Assembly (NCBI GenBank): GCA_001683735.1 | Contig: LUGG01000002.1 | Span: 930,001 to 994,000, forward strand | DNA length: 64,000 bases | DNA from: Grifola frondosa | Taxonomy: Eukaryota; Basidiomycota; Agaricomycetes; Polyporales; Grifolaceae | Direction of reading: 5' to 3' | Shown: positions 23,573 through 35,500 of the stretch, in pieces | Layout: every line of letters begins with the position of its first letter | Position numbering within the stretch: the stretch's first letter is position 1 | Made by a program: the position numbers and the translations under genes | The notes under the pieces: generated by a model | Database searches by the model: none | What the model saw: only the letters and a program-made list of their open reading frames with translations | What the model was told of the DNA's origin: nothing

Positions 23573-24088
23573 CGCTCATGCCTGCCTTATAAACAAGAGC
23601 AGTATGTTCTGGCGCGCAGCGCTACACGCATGCAAGGTTCGGGTAGAATTCGTCGTTAAAAATAAATAGGACCATGCATGCACGTCTTTAGGAGCGGAAG
23701 TGGCTTACACAAACGATCGACTACTTTCTCAACCTATCAGGAGGAGACAGTGGCCACCTTAGGGGCAAATTGACCAGTTTGGGAAGAGACAAATGCACGC
23801 TGGACGCCATGGAAAGCCAAGACGGAGGAACTGTTGGGCGCGTATCTATGCTTTGAGTCAGCTAGTCGGGCAAGATAGGCTTGTCTGAGACAGGATGCGC
23901 ATCCTGTCAGGCGAAAGTGCACCATACCTTAAACTAACCATTCGCATTCGACGGTTCAGAGAAGAATCGGCGATGGGCACAATCATCCACATCCTACATC
24001 TTCCGCAACACTCCACGATGATCATAGAAAGAGATTCATCAAGATATCAATACAGCAAAGGGACAGGACGAGTGTTATTGCACATCAC
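23573..24088. other. HNH-ADH intergenic region
   Basis: About 0.5 kb between the 3' end of the HNH gene and the start of the alcohol dehydrogenase gene, both on the minus strand. Parts of it recur in the inverted copy at 40480-40983, for example GATATCTT near 24040 and TGCTC(A/T)TGTTTATA just upstream of the ADH start. Confidence 0.55.
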
Positions 24089-25186
24089 CTACATCGCATC
24101 CTGCGCGACCCGATGCTCGAACAGCCTGTTTGCTAGCTCCATTTCTAACCGCTCCTTCCCTTCCTCGGTGCCCACACACCCAATTGCGACAAGTCAAATG
24201 CACCCTCTCCGAACGTCTCCGAGTAATCCCAACCACGCTCACCCACGCCCCTGACATGCCGCAAGAGGCCCTGTAGAAAGTGATCGCGAAACAACTCGTC
24301 AGGTGGGCGCAGCGTCGCATCGGTGATGTGGTCAAGCTTCAGCATTCGCCCATTGACGTCTCCTAGGCCGCCGACAAACGCCGTCACGCGGTACCCGTCC
24401 TTCAAGAAGCAGTCAGAGCACATTCATGAGAGGATGACACAACACGCACGTCGGGGTCCACGCCGAACTCGTATTCATCCCAAGCCCAGTGCAAATCTGA
24501 TCTAAGCAGCACGGCGTTCTGCACAGACCCAATCTTCGAAGGGCCGCCAATTTGAGCCTCAAGCGCAGCGTCGGTTATGAGCGCCGGATAGCCTTTCCTA
24601 TTCCACTGCAAAAGACATGACACAGCGAGTGGCCACACAACTTAGCAAACGTACTTCGACATAGTGAGCCCTCGGAAATATGTGAGCTGCCTGTAACCGG
24701 CTCCAAGGAGCGGATTGCTGCCCAAATATCATACACCGACCATCTCTCGCGCGGACTCTATTGCGGAAGCTCTCCTCCTGCGGACTGAGCCTCGGAGGGG
24801 TCGGCTGCCGCCTCCTAGCATGCATGGAAGTCAGAACGGCACATAACGGACGCCGATCTGATGAAACAGTTCTTCAGTCTTGATACAAGACGAAAGGATC
24901 CAAGGCATGCATGCCTGCTGAGAGCAGAAAATATGTCCCTGGAAGCACTATCGCGTCGCTTGAAAGATATTCGACGGCTGCGTGGCGGTCATCGTTGTAA
25001 ATCGACCATGGTTCACAGGTCAATATCAGAACCCTCAGCCAAGCGTAGAAGGTCCTCCAAGATACCGATCCGTATTGGAAGAATCCTATGGTATCGCAAT
25101 GCAGAACAGAACCAGGCATAATGACAGAATCACCAACCGGCAAGGACGTTGCCATTGCAGTCTTTGAGCTCGACGTTGCGTCCCAT
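24089..25186 (-). CDS. Fungal HNH nuclease-domain protein
   Basis: This belongs to a basidiomycete-expanded family with an N-terminal region and a C-terminal HNH-type domain (HNH_2-like). The start MGRNVELKDCNGNVLAG joins, across a 52-nt intron with unusual donor GTTGGT, to FFQYGSVSWRTFYAWLRVLIL. PGTYFLLS follows. Further exons carry FRNRVRARDGRCMI, LQAAHIFPRAH (the first catalytic His region), IGSVQNAVLLRSDLHWAWDEYEFGVDPD and a late FLQGLLRHVRGVGERGWDYS. These landmarks match the core in which N and H residues coordinate the metal. Near 24171 the frame breaks by one base: GVW is followed one base out of frame by TEEGKERLEMELANRLFEHR, ending QDAM at 24089. This may be a sequence error or recent decay. 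Its biological role is unknown in this family. The last 25 codons recur at 40404. Confidence 0.75.
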
Positions 25187-25681
25187 TGTAATCATCGTGT
25201 GGATCACCGCCTCAGCAAGTCAAGAAGAGGTTGAAGTCAGAGCATATACAGAGCTCGAATCAGCATACAGCTTCAGGAATTCGATTCGCAACTAAGGTTT
25301 AGTCAGGAGACGGCAGAGTGTGAGACTAGACTTTGCGATTTGGGATCAGACCAAGGCCTCCAAGCTAATCAATCACGTTCGCCAGATGCATAATCCAAAG
25401 ATAAGACGAGAAACCTAAGGAGCACATCCCAAGACAGTTGGCCATTGCGCAGTTTGTTGAGGCGAAAAAAAAAAAACTGGAGAATTTGCTTGGGAGTTGT
25501 GAAAGGAGCGTGGCAGAAGACAAGAGAAGCTGTCCAACTTAAGCGCCGGCGAGCGCGCGCTCTGTGCATCGCTTCCACCGTTCCACGTCGAGTGCACCGT
25601 CTTGAGGCACTCCTTCTCGCATCTTGTATATCCACTGGCGATCTTCTGCTCAGCAGAGCCGACGTCGGACACTCAGTGAAG
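25187..25681. other. Divergent promoter region
   Basis: This separates the HNH gene (-) from the VHS/GAT gene (+). It contains an A11 run near 25466 and no clear TATA box. Frames crossing it do not look like protein. Confidence 0.4.
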
Positions 25682-27614
25682 ATGTTGTCACCGTCCGCAT
25701 CAGCCTGGATGGCGAATGTTTCCCCTCTGGACGTCCTAATCACACGGGCGACGAACCCATCCCTGCCAGAGCCCAACTATGCTCTTCACCTCGAGGTCGC
25801 GGAGTACATCAACCAAAAGAAGGCTAACACGTATGTCGCGCACGCTCTGAGACTCGTACATCCATCTGACCCTGCTGCCAAGTCCACGCGAGGCGGCGAT
25901 GCTCATCGCGCGGCTCGTGAACCACCGTAACCCACATATCGCGATGCTCGCCCTCGCGCTCCTCGAAACCCTCGTGCAGTCGTGCGGGTACGCCTTCCAT
26001 CTCCAGATATCGACCAAAGAATTCTTGAACGAGCTTGTCCGTCGCTTCCCCGAGCGCCCCCCTCCATTCCCCGGACCTGTCATGTCGCGCATTCTCGAGC
26101 TCATCAACAGCTGGAAAGAGGGCATTTGCATGGATTCACGGTGGAAGGAGGATTTGGGGAATATTAGGGATATGCACAGGCTGCTGACGTTTAAGGGATA
26201 CCGATTTCGTGATATGCCCCGACAACAGTCCCTAGCATCCGCTTCGGTGCGTTAAATTCTTTCAGGAAACGCCTGCGAATGGTGCACAGCGCCCTTATGT
26301 TCTGATGCTGCCATTCCATACATCCACCATCATGCTGATATTTCCTACGATAGAATCTGAAATCCGCCGAGGAGCTCGAAGCGGAAGATCGCGAAGCCCA
26401 GGAAGCCAAGCTCCAAGAACTGATCCGGCGGGGAACACCGCGCGATCTCGCAGCAGCGCAAGAGCTCATGAAGACACTTGCTGGAGCGAATCCAGACGCG
26501 AAGCCCGATTACCGCACACAAGCACTGACAGAGCTTAACAAGCTCGAGAGCAAAGTCATCCTCCTGAATGAGATCCTGGATAATGCCGATACAACGAAAG
26601 GAGAGAAATTTGTCACGGGTGATGTATACGATGTGAGTGTTTACAGTGATTCAATGGGGATTCTAGTTGATCATACCTCGGCGGACAGCAAGTGGCTTCT
26701 ATCCTCACCGCAGCACGGCCAAAAATTCAAGGCTGGATATCGAACGCTGAAACCGATGATCCAGAGTCACTAGGTGAATATCATCGTTATGTTGATGCTC
26801 CTAGGCTCTAATCAGTTTCCCGTAGATACCTTCCTGCAGATAAACGACCAGATCAACACCGTCCTGAACCGCTATGAATCATACAAGAAGGGCGATTACG
26901 CCGCGGCGGCAAACCCAATACCCGCTGAGCTAGGGCGCGGGCCGAACGATATGTCGCTCATCGACTTTGACGATTCGGCGCCGTCTAGCTCTGCTGTTGG
27001 GGCTGCGAGCGGTGGGGCAAACGCGATCGACGAGCTAGCGAGTTTGTTTGGGCCTGCTGCAACGACGAACAACCCCGCGCCACCTCCCGCTAGCACGGGT
27101 ACGAATGCGCGGACGGGGATGGGGATGGGCAGCATTGGTATGGGGGCAGGGTTCGGGACGAGCCGAGGGTCTGGCATGGGCATGGGCATGGGAGCCGGTA
27201 TGGGCGGCATGGGGATGAGCATGAACGCACCGTCACCTTCCTATTCATCCAATCCTTCGACGCCATCAAATGGCCTCGGCATGTCCTCGGGCATGGGCAT
27301 GAACGCGGGCTTCCCTCCCATGTTCAAACAACGCAACGCGACCTGGCAGCGCCTCGCCGCCACACACTGCACCGTTGGGGTCAATACGGCTGGGCACACC
27401 GCAGCCAAACCCGCAGTCGCAGCCGCAGGGGCAGTGGGCACCACTTGCTCCCGATCATTCTGGGTTTGCGCCGATGGATGCACAGCATGCGCAGCACCCA
27501 GTGCAGCCTCAACAGCAACCATTACAACAGCAGCCACCAAGTACTAGCACACCTGCGGCGGGAGCCCCGGCGCAGGGGAAGGATCCCTTTGCAGATCTTG
27601 TCGGACTTTTCTGA
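25682..27614 (+). CDS. VHS/GAT-domain trafficking adaptor (GGA/Lsb5-like)
   Basis: The N-terminal VHS domain (ATNPSLPEPNYALHLEVAEY, then MLALALLETLVQSCGYAFHL and RILELINSWKEGI) and a following GAT-type helical region (RRGTPRDLAAAQELMKTLAG, LNKLESKVILLNEILDNAD, FLQINDQINTVLNRYESYKK) mark a clathrin-associated adaptor. Such proteins bind ubiquitin, Arf or endosomal cargo at the trans-Golgi or endosome. Introns are clear, for example donor GTATGT at about 25829 and GTGCGT at 26247 with acceptor ATAG at 26351-26353. A DLIDFDD-like acidic segment is followed by a Met/Gly-rich stretch (about 27115-27235) and a Gln/Pro-rich tail ending KDPFADLVGLF. The tail lies one base out of frame with the preceding exon. 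The break is near 27325-27328 in a run of A and is probably a missing base. Confidence 0.8.
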
Positions 27615-27936
27615 AGCCTCTATCGGCTTGAGCATCGGCACCAGCAGTGGGCATTTTCAGAGGGACGTTGGTGTTGTAGGTTAGTCGAATATCTATGTAG
27701 GCGGAACGGTATTGTAGAACATAAGCACATCTTGATACCTCTTGCATTTCTTCGGTTGAGATCTTCTGCACTGGCAGTTTGCTACGACGTAGGATACCAT
27801 AGACGCTGCGCTTAAGCCAGTGCCCCACGCGGAGGCATGGTTGATGTGCGGTTCTGCAATAGTGATAATATTGTACAATTCGTTTACTCGTCGTAGTCCA
27901 AATGTCCGCTGCAAGTCGGGTATAGCCAACCGGAAA
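27615..27936. other. Convergent 3' intergenic region
   Basis: Shared 3' flank of the VHS/GAT gene (+) and the V-ATPase subunit E gene (-). No gene seen. Confidence 0.5.
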
Positions 27937-28944
27937 TTATGTGTAAAATTTACGGTTCTCGTTGGCCCCAAAGAGGTCGTGTCTGATCTCGGGCAGCATC
28001 TAGGGCAGATGGAGATGAGATGTGGACTAGAAATATTGTAGCAGAGGGCATACCCTATCTTCCAGCAGTCGCAAACGCTCATCTAACGTATTGTCGACGG
28101 TTATCCGCTGGTGCCGCTGATGAGCTTCACACCGCCAGCACTGTAGGAAGTCATACGAAGACATTATACACAGCATCAGCATAATATACTGTTCAATGCC
28201 TAACAACGCTGAGGGTTGAGAGTGTGAGCACGCACATGTCATTACTCAAGGTCCCCTGAGGAGTCACATTGACCGTCCGCCCACTAATATTGGTGTATTG
28301 CTTGGAGGCGCCTTCGACTGCCCGCTGCAAAACACTCGCATCCTTCTGGCGTGCGTAAACGGTGACATCCGGCTCGAGCAGCTGAAGGAAGCCTTGCACA
28401 ATGACGCCTTCGAGAAACTGAACGTATCGCCCCTCATCATTTGCAAGAGTTACAATTGAATCACGGGCGGTAGAAAACAAATCCTGAAGATGTTCCTCGC
28501 GCTGCTGGAGCAGCTTCAAGCGTGATTTGTTTGTCAAGGTAGATTGGGCGCTGGAACAGGTTGCGCATCAGGGCCGAAAGTGCACTGTATACAATTGAGA
28601 ACAAAATATGCGCACATCTTCTGGGCAACCTCTGCTCCTTTGCGTTTCTTCTCGTATTGTGCATCAATTGCATGTTGTTCTTGCTTGACCAGCTTTGCCT
28701 GTAACAAGCCACATGGATATCATCAACTCCGCGACGAATAGCGAGACCTTATTGACCTTCTCAATAGCAAACTCCTCATCCGCCTTTACTCTAATCTCCC
28801 GTGCTTTCTCAAGTGCCTCCTGCTTGATGAACGCGACCTACAACCTTGATGTCAGGCCCGATCGGCCCTGCATATTCGCCGAATACTGACCATCTTGTTC
28901 ATCTCGGTAAGCACCTCATCGTCGTTCAAAGGTCTGCTCGACAT
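27937..28944 (-). CDS. V-type ATPase subunit E
   Basis: Subunit E forms the peripheral stalk that holds the catalytic V1 head to the membrane sector of the vacuolar proton pump. Six exons are visible. MSSRPLNDDEVLTEMNKM starts it, then VAFIKQEALEKAREIRVKADE, KLVKQEQHAIDAQYEKKRKG, LTNKSRLKLLQQREEHLQDL and DVTVYARQKDASVLQRAV follow. The intron after GTLSND joins to IAGGVKLISGTSG. The last exon gives MLPEIRHDLFGANENRKFYT. Length and ends fit the family. Between ISGTSG and ITVDNTLDERLRLLE (about 28104) the frame is broken: the coding strand reads AGCGGATAACC, which puts TAA in frame. Because this subunit is normally essential, a small deletion in the sequence is more likely than loss. The gene is divergent from ERG25. 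Confidence 0.9.
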
Positions 28945-29331
28945 GCTGGTATTTGCACACGCTCGGGCTAGTCACTAGATGTAGCGGAGAACAAGCCAAG
29001 CGCCCGAGGAGGAGTGTCACATTCAGGGCCAATGCTGTGACAATATGTGATCGATAACGCGTCACAGGTATGGGAAGAAATCCACGTGGCAGGGGTCTGG
29101 GTCTGAGACTGGGCTCCCAAATTGGGATGTCCAGAGGGTCTGGTCTCGAGACGGCGTGTGGGACGATTAGGTTTAGTGGAAAGACTCACATCGTACCATC
29201 CCCCGCGCCGGGCGCATAAATATACGAGAGTTTACGTGAATTTTGTCAACGACAGCCCTCTTCCATTCGTCTCTGTCACCTCCAGCAACGCAGCTGGCTG
29301 GTGCTCAATTCCCTGATTCTCTACTTCAGCG
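28945..29331. promoter_or_regulatory. Divergent promoter, V-ATPase E / ERG25
   Basis: This is a 387-bp bidirectional intergenic region. A TATA-like CATAAATATAC lies at about 29215-29225, some 107 nt before the ERG25 start, and suits that gene. No comparable element is obvious for the minus-strand gene. Confidence 0.5.
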
Positions 29332-30540
29332 ATGAATTCCACCGCCCCAATTTATCAAGCTGCGGAGGTGCTCTATGCCAACACTGATTTTAGCAAGCTG
29401 AGCTGGCTGGAGACACAATGGGCGGCGTGGTACTTGTGGATCGGCAACCCCATCATTGCTACTGGTCTTATGAGTTTTCTCCTCCATGAAGTTTGTTTAT
29501 TTCTCTTTGTTGCGAAAGTGGTGCTGATCGTATCTCAAGATCGTGTACTTTGGTCGCTGCATTCCGTGGATCATCATAGACGCTACGCCCTACTTTCAAC
29601 GATGGAAGCTGCAGCCAACCAAGGTACCCACCGCTCAGGAGCAATGGGAGTGCACGAAGCAAGTGCTCTTCTCACATTTTACCGTCGAGTTGCCTGCGGT
29701 AAGTCCGAATGTGTTCGCATGATCGAACGGTCTTTTATTAAATTATATTTCATGTAGATCTGGTTGTTCCACCCTATGGCGGAGACTTTTGGCATGTCGA
29801 CGTGGCAAGTCCCATTCCCGGAGTGGAAGCCTATGGCTGCCCAAATCGCGTTGTTCTTCGTGTTCGAAGACATGTTCCATTACTTTGGTATGCTTAATTA
29901 TTGTTCGAGGTCTTGATCATCGTCTAACTCAATGCAGCACACCAGGCACTCCACTATGGTCCACTATATAAGTACATTCACAAGATTCACCACAAGTACC
30001 CTGCGCCATTTGGCCTTGCTGCCGAGTACGCTCACCCAGCGGAAGTCTTCATCCTCGGCACTGGTACCATCGGCGGCCCTCTGCTCTACTGCTACTTCCG
30101 CCAGGACTTGCACATAGTCACTGTGTACCTGTGGATCACCCTGCGACTCTTCCAGGCTGTCGACTCTCACAGTGGTTACGGTATGTTTAGATCAACAGTG
30201 TTTCGTATCACGGTTATTTGACCATTCACACGTAGATTTCCCTTGGTCACTGCAGCACATCATTCCATTCTGGTCGGGCGCTGAGCACCATGACTTCCAC
30301 CATATGGCTTTCGTCAACAACTTCTCGACGTCCTTCCGGTGGTTTGACCGTCTCTTCGGTACCGATGCCAAGTACCGGGAGTACCGTGCTCATATCAAAG
30401 CTATGCGGAAGTCTGGCATGAGCAAGGAGGAGTTTGCCGCTCAAGAGCAGAAGCTGATGGACCAGGCTGAAGCTGAGGGCCTCAAGGCTGAGGCGGAGGT
30501 GGAGGCGTACCGGTATGGTGTGAAGTCAAAGGTTGCCTAG
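29332..30540 (+). CDS. C-4 methylsterol oxidase
   Basis: ERG25 removes C-4 methyl groups of sterols in ergosterol synthesis, as a di-iron, multi-pass enzyme of the endoplasmic reticulum. The reading frame assembles without breaks across four short introns, the first after GLMSFLLHE with donor GTTTGT. The three histidine clusters of the fatty-acid-hydroxylase superfamily are present: HQALH, HKIHH and HHDFHH. Hydrophobic segments ([28 protein letters not shown]) frame them. The C-terminus is a charged Lys/Glu/Ala helix ([19 protein letters not shown]) ending VKSKVA. Length (about 330 residues) is normal for fungal ERG25. Confidence 0.92.
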
Positions 30541-31130
30541 GTTGGGATGATCATTACGATGCTACATGATCATCGAAGAATAGCTACGAAGTATATTAGT
30601 ATCTGCTATTAGGCATCTATAAAATACCCCCATTCTTGACGCCAATGACTTATCGTTAATTTGACATGGTATCAATGGATCGTAGGCATGGGAGTTGCGT
30701 TAAAGCACTCGTAGATTGAAGCAAGTCAATATCCAGACGTCATGTATCTGTAATCAACCTGCCGAATTTGCCGTCCTGACAATGGTGTCACCATGGTGTA
30801 TTCGGCATACGGCGAGTAACAGCTTTGCTGATAGACGTTGTCATGATGGACAGGTTTTTGATAGTTTTGTGATAGATCCGAGCCCGCGCATCGTCGTGAC
30901 CGGAAACGGTCGACATGGGTCAGCGATTCACTGCTCCTTTTGAGGCCGACCGTCATCTCGTTGAACTCTCGGTTCCATCCCTATTCTTCCTTTGGACTCG
31001 GTGTATTTGACGTTTCCCATATCGCAGGTCGATTGTACATCTTTTTCATTCACACAATTCTTCAACTCCGAGTCACGACTTCTGAGAAGCTTTCAGCTGC
31101 CTTATTTCACGTATTTTTCTTCACGACACC
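30541..31130. other. Intergenic
   Basis: Contains the 3' end of ERG25 and the promoter of the next gene. A pyrimidine-rich stretch (TTCTTCCTTTGG, TTCACGTATTTTTCTTC) precedes the ATG at 31131. Nothing else seen. Confidence 0.4.
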
Positions 31131-32333
31131 ATGATTTCTGCTTCTAAGCCTTCGCAAGTCCCTAGTTCACAATCCGCCCACTCTTCCTTCGAACAGGTTA
31201 CAGCGTCTCATGCTTCATTGCGCTCTCGACAGCGTTTCGCGGAGTCGACGGCCAGATATGACGAGCTTGACCTTTCTGGTCGTTTGGTTTTAGGGTGAGT
31301 CCACGATTCTACGCCGTAACTTTGTATGGCGCCATCAGCTCTTTTTGAACCACTGTCTGCGTAGCTCTAATGGTTACGCGAATTTAGCACATGAGCGTGC
31401 TCCCACACTTGCCATAGCCATCCCTAGGAAGGGGGTGAATAATAATGATGCGGCAGAGGTTGCAATGGCAATCGCTGAGGAGGTCGCTCGCCTCAGCCAC
31501 GCAGCACAGCCTGTCGCGCTTGACTCCCCCCTCAAGCTTTCTGGTATGAACGCTGGCACGATGGTCAAGCTCCGTTCATGGTTAAAGTCTTCTTATGATT
31601 ATGAAGAGAGTTTAGACAGGTTGATGGATGATGGCGTCACACCGGAGGTCTTGGCTAGTGATATTCTCGGTTTGTATTTCAAGTCAAATCGTTTCAAGCT
31701 ATTAACCAACACATTCTTCTTTTCTTACTAGCGTCTCCGAAGAAACGTCAACCGCACAAGGTCGTTTCTCAAGTCATGGAGCAAGAGAGACAGTCTCCGC
31801 CTCAAACAGTGGGATCTGGTTCGCCTCCTCGCTCCAAACGCGTCCGTCTCATGCCAAGGACATCAATTTCTGTCGACGTCGATTCCGAACCGGAAGAAAT
31901 TCCCATGGTGTCTACGTCTACCACTAGACACCAAGTGGCATCTGAAATTGGCATGACCTCATATGAGTCTTGGGCTGGCAAGAAGGCGGGGTATGTGGTG
32001 TTTCTCCCGTCCTAATATCTAGCTGACCTGATTAGCAGACTGATGGTCGGCCTGCTCGCGTTTGGTCTCATGGGTTCCCCGGCGTCTCCATCATTCCGAT
32101 CTGTGCAGTCGCCTCACCATCCCTCCGCGCTCAGTTTCAAACCGGTCTCACCACTCGCTGATGTCCGCGCTCCCATGCCCTCCCGCACGCCTATCTTTGC
32201 ATCCTGGCTTGACTCTCTCCGCTTTCCCGCGCTGGAATCGGTGCAGTCGCCGTGGATCGCGGACTCGGACAAGCAGTACGCGAGTCTGGACGGCTTGTGT
32301 CTGTCTTTCCCTCAGACCCCTCGCTCGTTCTGA
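31131..32333 (+). CDS. Uncharacterised serine-rich protein
   Basis: The start MISASKPSQVPSSQSAHSSF is followed by a helical segment (FEQVTASHASLRSRQRFAES). After an intron near 31295-31364 comes an Ala-rich, coiled region (NNNDAAEVAMAIAEEVARL) and KLSGMNAGTMVKLRSWLK. A basic patch (SPPRSKRVRLMPR) could be a nuclear localisation signal. The last intron (31991-32038) joins SWAGKKAG to LMVGLLAFGLMG, and the protein ends in a Ser/Pro-rich tail (PSFRSVQSPHHPS) at PQTPRSF. Consistent splicing and protein-like composition support a real gene of about 340 residues. I recognise no catalytic domain. The KLSGMN segment and helical parts suggest a structural or regulatory protein, but that is a guess. 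Confidence 0.55.
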
Positions 32334-32945
32334 GGAGTTGCTGAACTGTTGTGTTTGTTGACTTTGTTGACGACGGGGTCATCTCATTGTACGTTACCCT
32401 TTGCTTCTTTTTCGACATTTCGAGTTTAATAGCTGTGATCTATCTCCTGCAGGCATGATGTATGTATTAATCACTTGATGTAAGTAAAGGAAACACTCAA
32501 ATACATTTGGGAATCCATTTTCGACAAGTGTAATAAGCAGGCTCTCATACTGAGGCGCTGACACTCGAGAACATGACTGAGCTGCACGACCCACGACAAC
32601 CCTGATTATATTCTTATCAACATTGTCAGTCCCTGGTCAACTACATGGAGGCTGAAGTAAGTCTTATGGACTTTCCGACAGGGAAGTTTTCGTCAATTGT
32701 GAGTGGTAGGTATATTTCCAGGAACAAGAATTCTATTCCTATATTTATTTTACAAACAATTTTTTTGCGTTGCGTTGTTCCGTCGGGCCGTCGGGATGTC
32801 GATCACATTATCTATTTTGACAGTGTGATGGGAGTCCCAGATTGGTAAGCGCTGAAGTTGAGTCACGTCGCAAATTTGCGATTTTTCATCTGGTGCGGCC
32901 GGGTTCACGAGAGCCACGGTGCTCACCTCCGTATCCTTCGACATT
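32334..32945. other. Intergenic
   Basis: Lies between the unknown Ser-rich protein and the MFS transporter. Includes a long T run (TTTTTTT near 32760). No gene recognised. Confidence 0.4.
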
Positions 32946-34787
32946 ATGGAGGCAACGAACAAAAAGGCCAGCACAGAGCTTGAGTACGAGATGCCTGTCA
33001 TTCGGCAGAGCGACTCACAAACAGGACTGACACTTCCTTCGCCGGACTCGGTATCACTGGAGGCGTCATCTACATTTCAAGGAGAGCCGCAGGAGGGCGC
33101 CAACGTCCAAGAGCTACCAGCTGTTGACAAGGGCGTCGGAGCGTGGATGTTCTGCATATGCGGATTTTTTGTGGAAATGATGGTTTGGGGATTTGGGTTC
33201 AGGTAAGCCTGTTCGGTCAAAAACCATGAGTGAAATAACGCCGAGTAAGATATTCTTTAGCTACGGTATCTTCCAAGGTAATTTTTCTTTTTCCCTTTCG
33301 TATACACTTCTTATTGATATTGTTTTAATGTAGATTATTACACGTCGCATCCACCTTTCAATAAGTCGTCCGGTATTACCATCGCAGCAGTGGGCACAGT
33401 CTCGCTCGCCATCCAGTATGGCGAGGTAAATTACACTATTATCGACGCTTTTATATGAATTCTCATACAATGCTTTCTTCCTTAGGGCTTGTTCCTTTCC
33501 CTCATTTTTGGGCGATATCCCGATTTTATGAGACTTGGAATGTGGGGAGGTTTAGTACTTTATTTCCTTTGTCTCTTCTTCTCCAGCTTCGCAAATAAGG
33601 CAGGTCGGATCTTTTTTTAGTTGCTCGCGCACTTATTTTTTTTTCATGTAAGGACAGGTCTGGCAGCTCATCTTGCTCCAGGGTATAGGTGTAGGTGTTG
33701 GTGGCGGGCTTCTCTATATGCCCGTTATTTTCCTGCTCCCTCAATGGTTCTCCCGACGTCGCGGCCTTGCGGGGGGAATCATCTTTGCGGGTACCGGTGT
33801 TGGCGGTAATCATCTGAATTCCTCCTTTAGCAACTCCCAAAACGATTGACACTAGTTTCTTCGCAGGTTTCGTATTTCCATTCATTTTGAATGCACTGTT
33901 AGAAAACGTCGGTCTTAGATGGACGCTGCGCGTTTGGGCTATTGGCACTTCCATCGTAATCGGTATCGCCCTCTTGGGAATGCGGCGTCGCGTTCCTGTT
34001 CCGAAATATCAGCCGGGCATGAGGAGACCCCGATTTATCCCGCCTCAGATGCAGTTCTTGAAGACTCCGCTCTTCTGGAGTTTTGTGAGTTGCAAGCGGT
34101 GATTTTTTGGTGACAGTCCTCACGCATCTGGGTCTTATATAGTCAATCACAACTGTCCTTCAAGGTCTCTCGTACTTCCCGGTCTCTCTGTACATTGCCT
34201 CCTTCACCAAAGCTATCTCGACGTCCTTATCTGCGACAGTCGTGCTTTCTCTGTTTAACTCATCTGCTGTCGTCGGGCAAATCGTTATGGGCCACTTGAG
34301 TGACCGTTTTCCATATCCATGGATCATGGTCTTCAGCGCACTTGGCAGTGGCCTGGCTGCATTTCTTCTGTGGGGCTTCTCGGAAGCTGTCGGGCAGATC
34401 TACGCATTCGTCGTCATCTTCGGAGCACTTGTGAGTTATTTTTTATTCACAATTCCACGTAAATTGTGCTCAAAGCAAGCGCTTCTTGCGTTCTAGAGTG
34501 GCGGTTTCTCGTCGATGTGGCCGGCTGCTGCCGCAGACTGCGCAGGAAGTCATCCCGAGCTCGTTGGGGTCACCTTCTCCTGCACCGCACTCGTCAAGGG
34601 CATTTCTGCCGTGGTGGGACCGATTCTCGCTGGTGTGCTGCTCGAGGCGGGAAAATCGAGTTCTATGGGAGGGGTATATGGACGGTTGGGGTATGGGGCC
34701 GTGGAGATTTTTGTAGGATCCACTGCGATAGCCAGCGCGGTGGGAAGCACGGCTGTTGCTATTACAAGGCAGAGCGTGATGAAATAG
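32946..34787 (+). CDS. MFS transporter, monocarboxylate-type (MCT-like)
   Basis: This is a twelve-helix major-facilitator protein of the fungal monocarboxylate/riboflavin-transporter-like (MCT) group in the plasma membrane. A long, acidic cytosolic N-tail (ELEYEMPVIRQSDSQ) precedes helix 1 (GAWMFCICGFFVEMMVWGFG). Family signatures are GVGVGGGLLYMPVIFLLPQW with FSRRRGLAGGIIFAGTGVGG, PKYQPGMRRPRFIPPQ before helix 7, GLSYFPVSLYIASFT, and GQIVMGHLSDRFPYPW between helices 8 and 9. GALSGGFSSMWPAAAADCAG marks helix 10. Several introns of about 50-70 nt are removed, and the frame stays open to the stop at 34785. The cargo cannot be read from sequence: short-chain carboxylates, riboflavin and related solutes are all possible. 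Confidence 0.88.
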
Positions 34788-35500
34788 AGGTTGGACGATT
34801 AGATGAAACAAAAGCTGAACACTTACGTGGTAGACCTAGAAAATTGTCATTTACGAGTAGAGATTCAAGTACATATTTAACACTATCAATGTTGTCTCAA
34901 TAAATCTTAGAACTCTATGTTTTACTCAGAATGATTTAACCGCCGCGATCGCTGACCGTCCCGCGCCACAGACGCGTCTGTGTCACCAAATTTGTATTAT
35001 TCACAGCGGTGACCCATGGAATACAAGAGCGTTATACATAACAGGCTTAGGCTCAAGCCTTGAGTTGTTGAGGAACGCGCCACGGTCGCCGGGACGTTTA
35101 GTAAAGGTGGATGACGGTCGCGGTCGCGGAACACGACGCGTTTCCGTCGCGGACGCTGCATGTGACGCACCATCCACTGCATCATCATAGATCATCAAAT
35201 ACTGCACTGTGGCGGCCCTTTCACTCAATGTTTCCGCCGCCCGTCTCGCCCGATTCTCCGTTTTCTTGTCATTTGAATACATTCGGAATGGTTTCTGTTT
35301 GAAACGCATCTGGCACTGGCAGCGCCAAACTCGTACGCAATTCCTGCCGCTGACGCCAAATCTTCCAATCTGGGTCTTGCCTATTGGGCTTTACTTCAAC
35401 ATTGACCTCTCAGCCACATATTTCCTTTGGTTTCATATCTTCCCATCTCGGTTTCTTGAACTGTGTACTGATTTGCAGTCGTTGATTCTGTGGTGCGGAT
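34788..35500. other. Intergenic
   Basis: Holds the 3' end of the MFS gene and the promoter of the FUSC-type gene. Contains GC-rich GGTCGCGGTCGCGGAAC near 35116. Frames in it look accidental. Confidence 0.4.
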
